Below, one piece after another: positions 11,468 to 23,172 of a stretch of DNA of 64,000 bases. A program made the position numbers and the translations under genes. Position 1 is the stretch's first letter. The number at the start of each line of letters is the position of its first letter. The stretch spans positions 4,216,001-4,280,000 of the forward strand of contig NC_063018.1 in the NCBI RefSeq assembly GCF_020509005.1, written 5' to 3'. Below the pieces are notes generated by a model. It did not search any database. It worked only from the letters and a program-made list of their open reading frames with translations, and was not told where the DNA came from. This DNA comes from Fulvia fulva (lineage: Eukaryota; Ascomycota; Dothideomycetes; Mycosphaerellales; Mycosphaerellaceae).

Positions 11468-12056
11468 GGGCTCCGCTTGCCGCGACCTCTCCTGCTGCTC
11501 CTGGGCGTTGGAGACGTGTGCGTGGTATCATACAGTGCCTCGTCCCGGATGAAAATGCTGGTAGAGATGTTGTGGTCGGAGAGTTGCGTGTGACTGTGGC
11601 TCACATGCTCCCAGCTGCCTGTCGACGCGCCGCTAAGAGTCGAGCTAGGCGGCATTTGGCGCTTTAACCTTATCGCGCCTTATCGCGCGCGACGACGGGG
11701 ATCATGCAGCTGATGTTTCAGTGTTCACGCAAAGGCTCTCTCAAAGCAGTGTATGCCATCTGGGAACACAAAGCACCAAGTGACTGTTGCGAATGCGTAT
11801 AAGTCTTGACGTTCTCCTTCGGCAGTGCCACAGAAGTCACATGCGGACCTATGCACGAGGAATTGGACACGAAGTGGCCCATTCACTCACAGATCATACA
11901 ATCTATGTACACGGACTTCAGAGCAACACCTTTGACGCTCAACCCGCTAATTGTATGGATGTTGATGGAAACGGCTATGCTAGATCTGGTACTGCTCACT
12001 TTGCCTTTCGGCATGTCATACATAATCTTTTCCACGTTAACATCGACCAAGTATTT
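11468..12056. promoter_or_regulatory. Intergenic region: ATG11 promoter and VPS35 3' flank
   Basis: This 589-bp stretch lies upstream of ATG11 and downstream of VPS35 (both on the minus strand). Around 11,660-11,695 there is a compact GC-rich motif set (TTATCGCGCCTTATCGCGCGCGACG), with a direct repeat of TTATCGCGC separated by one base pair, a possible regulatory site of ATG11. No gene is supported here. Confidence 0.4.
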
Positions 12057-14793
12057 CTATGACTTCGCCGTGGTCACAACTCCTTCGTACTCCCTCGACC
12101 GTATGTAGTCGAGTGTCTTTTGGAAGTGCTTTCTCGGGTGTTCAAGTCCACTCGCGTTCTCCGTCGTGTTAAGGTTGCTGTGGATGAGCTCGACCAGGCC
12201 ATTGAGGTATTTCGTCGTGACTGCGTCGTTCTCTTGGTCGAAGTAGTAGACGTAGCGGTTGAGGATCTCAACGAAGAGCTCCACGGAAACCGCAGTGTCC
12301 ATGCAAGCGTCGGCCACTCGTAGTGCACGTTGTAGACATTCAAGCACACGCTTGCCGTCGCGGTAGGGCTGATGCACAGTTAGCAAGGAGCCTCTGCAGG
12401 AAGTGTTGGTCGGGCTTACCTCTTTCGATTCGACACCCTCTGGCTGCTCGGCCTTCTCGACTGACCACCACAAGTGACTGGCAAGATACACAGCTCGACA
12501 CTGGTCCGGTTTCTTGAGTAGCTTACTACCGTGCAGCGCTGCTTTCGTGATCAAAGTGTCGTAGTTATCCCGACTAAATCGTTCCGAGCAGCCCGAGAGT
12601 GCACCTGAGATGATGCAAATGGCCTGGAATTGCAGCTTCGAATCCGATATTGACTCTTCGTAGACAGTGAAGGCTTGCGCAAAGTACTCGTATGCCACAT
12701 CTTCGCTTTCGCATTGACTCGCAACCTGACCGCAAGCCACGAAAAGTCGCAGCACAAGATCCGGAACGCCAGACGATGACACCCTGGTGTAAAGTGCGGA
12801 GATTGTGGTGTGGATGAACTTGTAGAGCGCCGAGGACTGCGCGGAGTAATCGTCGCTCGATAGATGTTCCCTTCGCTTGAACGAGCGGGCAAGCTTGAGA
12901 GATTGTGTGATTATTGCTGGTGTGGTGTATTTCGTCCGTTCGTTTCCTTCCTGGAATGCGCTTCGTGCTGTTTGAAGCAGCTTGAACTGTGATACATTGT
13001 CCGCTCCCTTGATGAGATGGACTATCCGCGCGAGCCAGCCTTGTTCTTCGACAGTCTCTTCAGTCTCAATGGCGTTTCTTCTGGCAGCAGCACCAGTGTA
13101 GCCTGAGGATGGCTGCATGCCTTCTTTGATCAATACAGACAAGATTGACAGCACGCCGTCGAGATGTGCTTGGCTCGTAATCTTGGTCTCGTTCCGTAGG
13201 ATGTTGCGTGCTGTTTCTCCTGCCACCGCTCGCCGTGTTGGATATGGTTGCTGTTGGAAAAGAGGTACAAAGCTTGGAAGCGCTAGAGCTGTGAAGAGCG
13301 AGAAGTATGCCTTGACCGGAGCATGAAGCAAGGCAAGCAAACTTTGCTGTGCCTGTTGTGAGTGGAGGTCGGCTGAGTTCTGGAAGCGTGCTACTTCTTT
13401 CGTTGCATGATGCAAGACTTGGTCGACATAGTCCAACCGCTCGGGGTAGATATTGAGAGCCAGATTGACCAAGGACACCAGTAGCGGGGTGATATCTTGT
13501 ATAGGTAGTCTTTGCATACCCACGATGTGCACCACTTGCTCGTAGAAGATCTCGAACAGTTTGATATTCGCAGGAATGCCATTGTGCTTCTGGCCGTTCG
13601 TTTTCGGTTCCTCTTCGTCCTTGGCGGATGTCTCTTCCGCTGCTTCGGAGGAAGCTGGCTCTTCTGTGTTCGGGGCTGTCTCGTCATGAACCTCTTCGCC
13701 GTTCTCTGTCGGCTTGACCGGCTCTGCATCTCCAGCCTCCTTGGACAATTTAAGCTTCTCCAGCAAAGAAGTCACCGACTTGTCCTCAATCTTCTGCCGC
13801 TGTTCGGGCGTCTTGGTCTCAGATTCTCGTGCCGCATACGCCGATAGTCTATCCATAAGCCCAATGACAATCTGCTTGACGTTGACGTGAGGATTGAGTC
13901 TCGCGGTCGCCGCCAGAAGCTGATCGAGGGTATGTAGGTGGAACTCATCAGGGAAGACCTGTGTTATAACCTCTAGCAGATACTCTTGCGCCAGCACATC
14001 CCGACATTGCACCACTTGCTCCAGCAGAGGTTGTAGTATGCCGTTCTTGTAGCTTTCCAGATCGACCAGCTGGCTCAAGCGAACAAGATTACTACCCACC
14101 AGTAGTTGCAGCTCCTGCCGTTCCTTCGTTCGTTGCTCTCGTTCTCGTGAATGTCCCTGGTGTTGCAGTCGTACCCAAAGCTTGTTCATCTCAACGAAGT
14201 TGGTCAGAATGAAGCTTATACTGTCCTGCAGATTGCCTTCGGGTCCATCTCCCTCTCCGGTAGGCAGGGCGTCTCGTGCTTGGCCAGACAGGTAATATCG
14301 CAGGAAGAGACCTCGGACTGGGTGCTGTACTCCACGGCTCATCTCCATCATGTCCTTCATGATCTCTTTGACCGGTGCATCCTCTATGCTCATATACACT
14401 GTCCCCACCGTGATCATGAGATACAATCTAGGTACAATGTTGCCCGCATATTGAACCAGCTCGTAAAGATCGGCGAGGTGATTGACGGGATGTGATTCGC
14501 GGAGGTAGACGGAGAGGTGTCGCAGGGCATCGAAGACGGACATGTACAGCTCGTAGTACTGCTTGGGGCCTAGACTGCTGGTGCGCAGTTCCGATACGAG
14601 GGTTGAGCTGCCATATCGTCAGCAGGGCAGGGGAATGAATGTAGTATTGGACGTCCTACCTGCACTTCAGCGCATCCATCAGCTTGCCGGGAGTCTCGAG
14701 ACATCGCCGCATCAGCGTCGTCTGCTGGCGCACGACACTCAGGGCATCTTCCAACAGCCGCGCCTGGTCCTCGACCGGCGGCGGCGAGCCCAT
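12057..14793 (-). CDS. VPS35: Vps35, core subunit of the retromer complex
   Basis: Three exons, 14793-14660, 14607-12420 and 12368-12057, give 877 residues. Intron 1 (52 bp; branch GCTGAC, acceptor GGCAG) links MDALKC to SSTLVSELRTSSLGPKQYYE, a very conserved Vps35 block. Intron 2 (51 bp; GTAAGC, GCTAAC branch, CATCAG) is a multiple of three without stops, so it can be missed. I call it an intron because it has full splice signals and sits just before YRDGKRVLECLQRALRVAD. The Vps26-binding PRLYL motif is intact near residue 104. The rest is an alpha-solenoid. A low-complexity acidic insert (about residues 330-400: TENGEEVHDETAP and after) splits the solenoid. Retromer recovers receptors such as Vps10 from endosomes to the Golgi (family knowledge). 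The gene is divergent from the TACC-like gene. Confidence 0.93.
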
Positions 14794-15216
14794 TCCGTCG
14801 TCCAGCTTGGCGGTTGTCGCTCAGCCTTAGAGTGCTCCAGAATCAACGTGCCAGAATGTATTGGTCATGTGCTCTCATACTGCAGTGGGAAGAGGAGAGG
14901 GCAGATTTGTGGTGTATGGGCAGCCAATGTCTACCTCAGCCAAGTAGGAGGTAGCTGCCTTCGAGACAGCTGCACGCTGCACGCCCGCCGACGCAGCTCG
15001 CTTAGACTTTCATGTCTCGCTTGGTACGTGGGTCTAGTGCTCTTTTGGTCTTCTCTTAGGGGGTTAAGTCAGGCGGCATCGGGCGTCGCTCTTGACAACA
15101 GCCGGAACCTCGTGACACGCGGATCGCGTCCTGCGATAACAGCCACTTCACACGAACACGAAATACATGACATGACCAACCACATTTCACGCGTTGCAGA
15201 GTCTCAGCACGCCAAG
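14794..15216. promoter_or_regulatory. Bidirectional intergenic region between VPS35 and the TACC-like gene
   Basis: This 423-bp stretch separates two divergent starts and must hold both promoters. An ATG at 15,172 is in frame with the TACC-like gene, so the boundary could be 45 bp earlier. An open frame spanning it from 14,563 overlaps VPS35 exon 1 antisense and has no coding character upstream of about 15,170. Confidence 0.5.
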
Positions 15217-17589
15217 ATGGAATCACCGTCGAATCACTACGCGCACGACGTAGAGCCCAGCATCATGCTCGACATCGACGGACCCCCCAGCTCGCCCTTC
15301 CAATCGCACGTTGAGAGCCGAATGATAAGTCAACAGTGGGAGTCGCGGCCAGAGACGGTGACAGAGGAGCGAACAATGGACATCTTCGCGACGCCAGCAA
15401 AGTCTGTGCAGTACTTCAGTCAGATCGATGTGATGGAGGATAAGGAGAACATGCCACAGTCGGAGAGGAAGACATCGAAGCTGGCCTCCTCTACCCACAA
15501 GATGTCTGCGCCACGACCGACGACACCAGAGCGAACGCCGCTTCCAGCCGATGACGAGCATCTCGCACCCGCGACGGAGCAGAGGAGAGGCAGTAAGGAT
15601 TCTGACCTTATGCCACCACCGCCGTCAACGCGAAGAACCCCCAAGCGTGCACCACTACGACCCTCCGAAAGCGCCGCGAACACACCTCGAGCACGACCTA
15701 CTCCAAGCTGTGGCAATTCCACCACCAGTCTCGAGCGAGTGGAGACCAACTCAACACCAAGCTCCACATCATTCCAAGCCGGCCTCGATTTCCGCGCATC
15801 GCAACTCTCACACGCTCCAACGCAGGACCACAGCGGCCTAGACGACACCTGCTTCAGCGCCTTCTCCGAGATCCCAGAAATGACCGTCTTCGCCAAACTC
15901 GGACAAAGCCCCACAAAGCGCATGGAACAGACAACAAGCAACTCGCAACGAACACCAGGCAGGCATGCCGAAGCCGCACCTCGAACGACCCACAAGCGCC
16001 CTTCTCCTTCGCGATCTCCATCTCCTACGCCTAGGCGGCAGAAGACTCCGGCGAATCATGATGGTACCACCTTCTTGATTGACTTCACGCAACAGATGGA
16101 CACGATCGGCGGATACAGCACCAAGTCACCGAGCAAGTCTAATACACAGCCGGATCTACTGAAGTACATGAATCAGCAGAGGTATGTGTTGCAGGCGGGT
16201 AAGCAGTGGCTGTTTGAGCACATCTAATAAAAACAGGTCGCCGCATAAGAACAATCGCTCCAGCTATGCAACGCCGCGGAAGGAGAATCCGATCATGAAC
16301 CTTCTCGACTTTGAGCTGCCACCAGCGCCTACTCCTCGTAGCGTGCCCACGATCACAGTCAGGCAAGTCAATCCCGGCCATCGCGATGCTTGAAACCACC
16401 ACAAAGCTCACGACGATCCTTCTCCCGCGAACTTCACGACTAACATGATAACAGAGAGTTGGAGTCGTTGAAGTCATCGTACCTCTCACAGATCTCTTCG
16501 CTGAAAGCAACATTGTCTGGACGAGAAGCCGAAGTCGAGAGCCTTAAGCGAGCAGTCGTGGACGCGGAACGACGGGTCGGCGAGGCACAAGAGAATCTGC
16601 GGGATGAGAAGAACAAGCGAGAATGGGCAGAGCAAGAGAAGGCAGGTTGGGAGAGGCGTGGACAAGAAGTGGAGAACGTGCTTCAGAGTGTCAAAGAGGA
16701 GGTCATGAAGGGTGAGGCCGAGAAGGAGGATCTTCTACGAAAGATGGACGACTGCGAACGTCGAGCTGAAAATGCTGAAGCCCGCGCCATGAAAGCTGAA
16801 GAGCGGTTCGCGGACGCTTTGGCTGCTAGGGCCAGCTCAGGTGACGGCGACGCTGCCGATGTTGAGGATCAAGTCCAGCGTCTTGTTGCGGCCCAAATCG
16901 ACTCGAAGATTGAGGCTGTTAGCCGCGAGTTGCACACGGTCTACAAGGAGAAGCACGAGCGGAAGGTCGCCACTCTGAAGAAGAGCTACGAGGCACGAAG
17001 CGAGAAGAAGTGCGCCGATCTGCAGCACCGTCTCTCTGAGCTGGAGAGGCAGAACGAAGATCTGCTGGCCGCCAAGGATGCCACCTTCTCTGGACCTGTG
17101 CCAGGTGCCTCGCCAAGCAAGGAGCAGAAGGAGCGAGAAGCACGGCTCAAAGCGGAGATCGAAGAGCAACGCGCCTACCTGGCACGCATCGAGTCCGAGA
17201 TGCAAGCTTCCCAGCAACAACAAGACCAACTAATGCGCGAACTCGAGCAAGAACGCATCGAAAAGGGCGATCTCGTCGCCGCCGTAGACGAGATGCTCGC
17301 CCTACAAGCCGAGCAGAAGTCAGCAGCTGGCGACCAAAGCGTTGTCGGCGACACCAGTGTGGTTGAAGACTTCCGCAAATCTATCAAATCAATCAGCAGA
17401 CCATCGGGTCTGCGCGCACCCGGTGGCGTTCCGACGAGTAGAATGGCTCCTCCTACTGGTATCGGTAGGGCGAGGACGGGGACCGCTGGCAAGTCGAGCA
17501 TTCTGTCCAATATTGAGAGGATGGGACGTGCTGGTGGTGGGGCACCTGCTGCGCCTGCTGAGCAGGATCCTGTGCCGAGGTGGTTTTAG
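15217..17589 (+). CDS. Fungal TACC / Slk19-like spindle and kinetochore coiled-coil protein
   Basis: Three exons, 15217-16181, 16237-16362 and 16455-17589, give 741 residues. The start at 15,217 has an excellent context (GCCAAGATGG); an in-frame ATG at 15,172 would add 15 residues. Residues 1-320 are disordered, Pro/Ser/Thr-rich and full of S/T-P sites, with a possible KEN-box motif (MEDKENMPQ) that could make it an APC/C substrate. From about residue 365 (LESLKSSYLSQIS) to 650 it is coiled coil. The segment RELHTVYKEKHERKV plus KKSYEARSEKKC strongly resembles the fungal TACC family (Pfam Fungal_TACC, earlier Kinetocho_Slk19). Proteins of this type (for example S. pombe Alp7) localise microtubule factors to spindle poles and kinetochores. 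Intron 2 uses a GC donor (AG|GCAAGT). The C-terminus is Gly/Arg-rich. Family assignment is from memory of the pattern, so the exact orthologue is uncertain. Confidence 0.75.
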
Positions 17590-18029
17590 ATGGTTGGACA
17601 AGGGATTTGGTGTTGGGACGGCGTATTGACTGGACATACTGATTTTTGTACAGTAATGGAGAGATGACTGGGCGTTTGGCATGGCGTTGGGTGAGGATGG
17701 GGTGATGTGCTCCAATGACTTGGACGCGGTATCGTGCTATGATTGTATTTGGTAGCTCAAATCGAGCGATTTTCCCTCAAGCCACCCTGCACATTTCGGG
17801 GTAGACACTTTGACACGACGGTGACAACATGGCTGGACCCTGTCTTGGATATTATACCATTGCTGGCTGCCATGACACCGCTTCAGTAGTCTAAAAGCTG
17901 ACGGTGTCTTAGTCACAGTCACATTTTAGACTTGAACAAGACAACATCGCTTCGAAACTAGCATAATACACTCCTTGTGCGAGCTCGACTGACAGTGGAA
18001 TGATGTCCTAGATTCTCCTATAACACCCT
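17590..18029. other. Intergenic region
   Basis: This 440-bp stretch lies between the TACC-like gene and the next plus-strand gene. No gene, RNA or repeat is recognised. Confidence 0.4.
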
Positions 18030-19544
18030 ATGACCCAGCTCACCCTTCTCCACCGTACAGCAAGCTCAACAGCCTCAATAGCGACACCTGACACCACGAG
18101 ACCTCCACCATCGGAAATGAGCGACGACGCATGGGCAATTCCGGGCTTTGGTGCCCCCAGAGCCCAACGGGAAGAAGCGCTTGAGCGCCTGGACACTGTG
18201 GTTGGAGAACACGTAACGTTATGCTTACAAGCCAGCGCCATCAGCTCCTGGCAGGTTGTGCAGCCCAAGCATCTTTCGCCCTCAATCAACATCATCGAGC
18301 AAGAGCGCATGATGTATCAAGGTCTCAAGCAGCAGAGGCAAGGTGAAATCGAGACATCACGATCTCGGCTGGATCTTTATTTCGCATGGCTCTGGAAACT
18401 TGAGGACGATGTGATGGGTTATGTCATCAGAGTCACAGACAGACTGCACAAGGACATCAGAACGCACCGAGAAGCATACAAGCCCGTGGACAGGGACCAA
18501 AGGTTTGTACTACTACCCTGGAAACCTGATGTTTCCACAGCCCAGGAGCATCATGACGGTTGCTCGAAAGCCCTGGGAAGATTGAGAACAATCACAGCCG
18601 ACGAGACCAGACTACATCAACAGAGCCAGGAATGTCCGCAACAAATTACAAATCCCTGAAAAGCAGCTGGAGGGTAAGAATAACCTCAGCTGCGGCTGGG
18701 CGGAAGACAAGTACTCAAAGAAATACACAGAGATCCATGCACAAATCTCGACGCGGCTTCTTGAAATGCAGGCTGAGATCGCAAGCGCAGACGCCTTGCT
18801 CAAGAGGCCCAAGAATTTTCCGACGAGCAGCAACGGTTGGCGACAGAACGAGAAGAAGAGAACAAGCGGAGGGAGGAGGAACGACTGGTCGAAGAAGCGG
18901 CTCGAGCGCTAAGAGCCCAAGAGAAGTCGGAACGTGAAGCAACAGCTGGCAGAGCTCGAGCTGAAAAGCATCGAGTATGGCAAGAAAATGCGCAGCGAGA
19001 GTGGGAAGAGGCACGAACCGCACGTCAAGAGCAGGCACAAAATGACCAACCAGAGCGCAATAAGAACGCCAGTCAAGAACGGCGGCGAAGATCTCAACAG
19101 GAGCGAGACAGAGCCCAGCACCATCAGGGTCGGAAACGTCAGGAAGACATCAAGCACCGCAATCGACAAGAACCTAAACCCAATAGAGCGTGTCCTACAA
19201 CGAGCGCATGGCAGACGGCAGTCTTTAAATGGTACATGCGATACACAATAGCCTTCAACAACCGCTCCCAGCTTACAAGCTTTCCAGAGCCTACCACTGG
19301 CATCTGCCCCGGCCCAGGCACGTGTCCGGAGTCGCGGTCCCAGCAACAGCTGAAAGCGTGCACATGCGAGATTCGAAGTGCCTTCTGGGAGATTGATAGT
19401 CATCAGAAGAAGCTTAAGGATGCACGGCTGGCATGGCGTCCGGAATCTTTTGAGCACTGTCCCAAACAGCATCGTGAAAAGTTCAAGAAGATGGCCCGGG
19501 AGATCTTTGTTGTTGTGGATGACATGCTTGAGCAGGGGGTCTAG
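18030..19544 (+). CDS. Lineage-specific coiled-coil protein with a broken or unresolved reading frame
   Basis: I do not recognise it. Three coding-like segments lie in two frames: A (18,030 to about 18,500, from MTQLTLLHRTASS, or from the ATG at 18,117), B (about 18,586-18,790, frame +1, with YINRARNVRNKLQIPEKQLEG) and C (about 18,790-19,544, back in the first frame). C has a charged coiled coil (EEENKRREEERLVEEAARAL) and ends with a compact domain, RLAWRPESFEHCP to EIFVVVDDMLEQ. That end recalls the R-x-x-W-H-P-D-x-F J-like module seen in many fungal proteins, here degenerate (WRPESF). The A-to-B join could be an intron starting at GTTTGT (18,503), but no acceptor gives an open frame. The B-to-C shift could be a weak GTACTC..GCGCAG intron (18,711-18,790) or a one-base frameshift. 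It may be a recent pseudogene. Confidence 0.45.
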
Positions 19545-19830
19545 AGCATGTGCTGTGCTTCAGTGATGGGTGGACTGCTTGTGACTGTAGCAGGGTGATC
19601 AGATTAGGCTGGAGGCTGGGTCGATGCCAAGTTTTTCATGTGCAATCAGAAGATACCATGTCAGTCACATCTTGCACAGACCGGAAATGTTTCTCTCCCA
19701 CTTTAACTCTAACTGTGGCGGCTTCAACTCGTCGGAGCAGAGTAGACCATCGAAGGCCAAGATGAAACAGTCGATCCTTTGTTTTATTAGGAATAGACCG
19801 TCTTCATCCGTGTGATACATTGCAACAGAC

Positions 19831-20769
19831 ATGTCTTCACCAGTGCGAGGTTATAAGCTCCTCTGGCTCCCATCGAACCTCGCTACATCTATTCCCAATC
19901 TTTCTAATCTACTCACTGCCGTCACTTTACGCACAACGATGCCCGATATCATACCGCCGGCGCTGTACGATGGCAGTCTCCGTAGGGGCCTTTGCACCGC
20001 CAGAGCCCGACGCCAACAAATAGCACTCCAGCTCAGAGAAGCGATCAACGGGCATCAGCAGTTCCTAACGGAAGGACGATACGGCGTACATCCCGAAGAC
20101 CGCCTCCCAGCCATCCTGTGGAGCTACGACTACCCTTTTCGCCACCGGTACGTCGACTCCGATGCTGGTGACAGCTGGACGAAGCTACACATCATCTCGA
20201 CATGCCTGGAAAAAGTGATCTCAACCCTGCAAGAAGCTCAGCAAAGTGTCAGGATCTCCCTCAGCTGTTACTTGAGAGGACTGGGTGTACAGTACAATGT
20301 AGACCGATCTTACATCAACAAACTGGACGATAGAAACTGCAACGACATCGCGCTCCTCCATGCCGAGCTTACCTTCTTCTACTGCAAGATCAAACAGAAC
20401 GAGACCACGATGGAGCGCGAGCATTCCCGGGCTATCATGTGTTTGCTGGAGAAACTTTGTGGTATACACAAGAAGTCCGGAGCAGGCGGTTCATTCAGCG
20501 AGGTAGTGCGCACGCGTTGGTATGAGTACCATCATTCGCTGGAGCATCAATCCGTGACTGCTGAGTTTGAGGCCGCAGAACGCAAGCTTCATGATGCGAA
20601 GCGAACTATCCAGGGTCAACCGGACTGGTTGCTCGCTTGGCATGGCAAGTGTCCTTTATGTCCGAGGCGGATTGAACGAGAATATTACTCCGTCCGAGTC
20701 TGCCGCAAGTGTGCGGAGAAGGGAAGAGTAAATCGCACGGAATGGCCTAAACAATTGGGTACCACCTGA
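19831..20769 (+). CDS. Hypothetical protein with a C-terminal zinc-ribbon-like CxxC pair
   Basis: An intronless frame of 312 residues with an ATG at 19,831. A second in-frame ATG at 19,939 (MPDIIPPALYDGS) could be the true start and would remove a Leu-rich 36-residue lead. I do not recognise the family. The middle is predicted helical and mixed-charge. The C-terminus has CPLCPRRIEREYYSVRVC followed by RKC, a C-x2-C ... C-x2-C layout that could bind zinc. It lies 286 bp after the preceding lineage-specific gene on the same strand, and both look fast-evolving. The function is unknown. Confidence 0.6.
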   Translation: MSSPVRGYKLLWLPSNLATSIPNLSNLLTAVTLRTTMPDIIPPALYDGSLRRGLCTARARRQQIALQLREAINGHQQFLTEGRYGVHPEDRLPAILWSYDYPFRHRYVDSDAGDSWTKLHIISTCLEKVISTLQEAQQSVRISLSCYLRGLGVQYNVDRSYINKLDDRNCNDIALLHAELTFFYCKIKQNETTMEREHSRAIMCLLEKLCGIHKKSGAGGSFSEVVRTRWYEYHHSLEHQSVTAEFEAAERKLHDAKRTIQGQPDWLLAWHGKCPLCPRRIEREYYSVRVCRKCAEKGRVNRTEWPKQLGTT

Positions 20770-20988
20770 TGGGGTGTGATTTTGGAATGTTGGTATGTAA
20801 TACCTTGATCGCCCAGTCTCGGAGGACTTCGAACTAGACGTCGAGCACGCTTGATGATGCTCCTATTGCCTTGACTGTTCGAATGCTAAGGTTAGGTGTG
20901 TCGTAGCCCCTGAAAAGTCTCTCTGAACGGGCCTGTATATGCCGCGTATCGATACATGCCTTGCTACTAAACCTGTGCTTCCACAAGC

Positions 20989-22296
20989 TCAGAGCTCATC
21001 ACACCCCTCCAGACCCTCATCCGCATTGATCTGCATCTTATGAAACACAGCCTCCCGTAAGTCATCGTTATCATGCAAGAGCCTCTGCAAAGCACCCGCA
21101 TGATTCTTCGCCAGATTCCAGAACTGACTAGCAACAGATCCCACGAGCCAATTGACCACCTTCTCCTCTGCATCACTATGATCATCCATTGGCGGCGCCC
21201 GAGTGAGTATAAGCGCAACAGCCAGCAGAGCAATCGGAGGCAGCGGATAGAGAGCATTCAGCTTCTTCTCCACCAGATCCTGAAGACCCACGAGTTGGAG
21301 CTTGGTTGCTGTCACGAAAGCGAAGGCTAGTTGTATTGCGGCTTCTTCTTTTCTAGCATCAGATAGTTTGCCGAAGGGTTGGTAGTCGTCAGGGTCTTTC
21401 AGGAACTTCAGGCCGAGATCGCCCCTCCAGAGGTAGTCCCAGATCCCGGTTAGGTCGGCGTTGGTCAGTTTGAGTTGGACAGCTCTCTTGCTTTCGTTGA
21501 GGTCGATGGTGTGCTCGCGGCGCTTGTCGTCGTACTGCTCGAGTGGCTTTAGGTATCCAGACTCGGCACAGCGAGCTCTGCGTGCGATTACGCTTTGCCC
21601 GTTATCGCCGATGAGGATTCTGCACTCTTTATCTCTGGTATCCGTCAGTACTGAATGATTCTGTGGTGTAGGGGAAGGCCAAGGGACTCACGTCATCTGC
21701 GGTGGAGACATGCCCTTGGAAGATGGTCTTGCTCGAACGATCTTGCTGTGGCCTTCAACCGAGCCCTTGGTAGAATGGTCGAGCTTTGTACTGGGCCTTA
21801 CAACGATGATGGAGTCCTCTTCGTCGGACTCCTCCTGATCGGAAATCTCAATAATTTCAGTGGAGACTTGCTTGCCGTTTGGAGTCGTCTTTGGAGTCGT
21901 CTTTGGAGTCGGCAGTTGCGTCGATCGAGCATTGCTGCTCCTTGTCGTTCGGCCGTACCACTCGCCGCCGTACTCCGGCGAGGTCGAGCTCGATTGAGAC
22001 CGGCGCTTTGCACTGGCGATCTCAGCATCGTCAGAGTCCTCGGAGTATTGGCGATTCCTCTTCCTCTGTAGTCTGCGCACCTCCGACTCGCTGAGAATAT
22101 AGTTATGCCAGTAGCTGTGATCGTTCAAGTCTGGCGCTTCAACCTTGAATGCCATGCGGCGCAGCTTCTCGTCCCTGATCTCTTCGCTGTCGTGCTTCTG
22201 CACATCAGGCTGCTCAAACACCTCGCATTCGGCTGCATAGTCGTAATTGGGATCGTACTCCTGCAACGTCTCATTCGTGACCCAAACGCTGTTCAT
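20989..22296 (-). CDS. Hypothetical protein with a disordered acidic linker and a helical C-terminal domain
   Basis: Two exons, 22296-21692 and 21634-20989, give 416 residues. The 57-bp intron (GTGAGT ... ACCAG) joins the frames exactly: SPPQMT continues as DKECRILIGDNGQS. Residues 1-95 hold a conserved-looking block with SYWHNYILSESEVRRLQRK. About 100-200 is a low-complexity linker with a Thr/Pro repeat (TPKTTPKTTP) and the SUMO-interaction-like IIEISDQEESDEEDSIIVV. The C-terminal half ends with a helical segment (AFVTATKLQLVGLQDLVEKK) that resembles the region after BTB domains in fungal BTB/POZ proteins. This likeness is weak. No function is assigned. It is divergent from SEC11. Confidence 0.65.
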
Positions 22297-23172
22297 TAGT
22301 CAGCAAACTCCAGCAACCCGCCACTGCCAGCTGTACTGACTATTTGTGCCTGCCAAGCAAGATGGCCGGGACGTGGAACTCCTTGGAGCGCAGTTTGAAC
22401 CACGTTTCCGGCACAGTTTAATGGTCGCAGATCACGACTGGCCAGACTTTCTTGTTGTAACAGTGAACCCAGGTGCTGCCCACAGCGACCTCTCTTGGAG
22501 GAGCCTCAATACTTGGGACTGGCTTATCAGCCATGATGGTCGAACCGTGAGATGTAGTTGTGAAAGTAAGTGTGGCTCAAAGCCTCCTTGTGTTGGTGTA
22601 GAAGTTGTTGCTGCGGTCAGTCGTTGAAGTGCGAAGGTGATAGAGCATGATTGAAGTCACACGAAGTCCGAAAAGAAGTGTTGTGACTTAGTAACTTGGT
22701 CCTAGGCACACGGCGCTGTAGCACATGATTGATCCTTCGACCAATCATGTTGATAGGGTACTGAGAGTGAAGTGAAGTGAAAGGCGATGGCATCTATACA
22801 GAATAGTCCTGGTGGTGCGCGTGAGGCTCCGGAACGTGGCATCTTCGTGCTTTGATCGCCTACGATATGGTTCCGTCGCGTGAATCGCGCCAGTGGGCGA
22901 ATATGCCCAGCGGTACGCATGTTTCTGGGTGACATGGGCACGATATAGGCACAATTGTACGCATGTGACGGTAGACATCAAGAAGTGAAGTTGAAACTGA
23001 ACCTGCAAGATCTCCAGGGGTTCAAGCTCAAGCTTCTCGGCTCCTGCCGACCATCCCCAACTTGGAAACATCACAGCTGGCAACGACTCTCCACGATCCA
23101 CACCTCCAATTCCCCAACACCTCCGACAACACGTCGCAAATCCTGCCCACCCCCCCTCCCAACACCGCCACC
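22297..23172. promoter_or_regulatory. Bidirectional intergenic region upstream of SEC11
   Basis: This 876-bp stretch lies between two divergent starts. The last 110 bp before SEC11 are C-rich (CCCACCCCCCCTCCC) and end in a perfect GCCACCATG start context. Other open frames here (22,346-22,627; 22,745-23,101) show no coding character. Confidence 0.5.

Noticed and set aside
14563..15171. Long plus-strand open frame upstream of the TACC-like protein
   Set aside because: It runs antisense across VPS35 exons 1-2 and has no coding character before about 15,170; the conserved Vps35 N-terminus on the other strand explains it.
22346..22627. Plus-strand open frame between the hypothetical gene and SEC11
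   Set aside because: It has no conserved features and lies in the shared promoter region.
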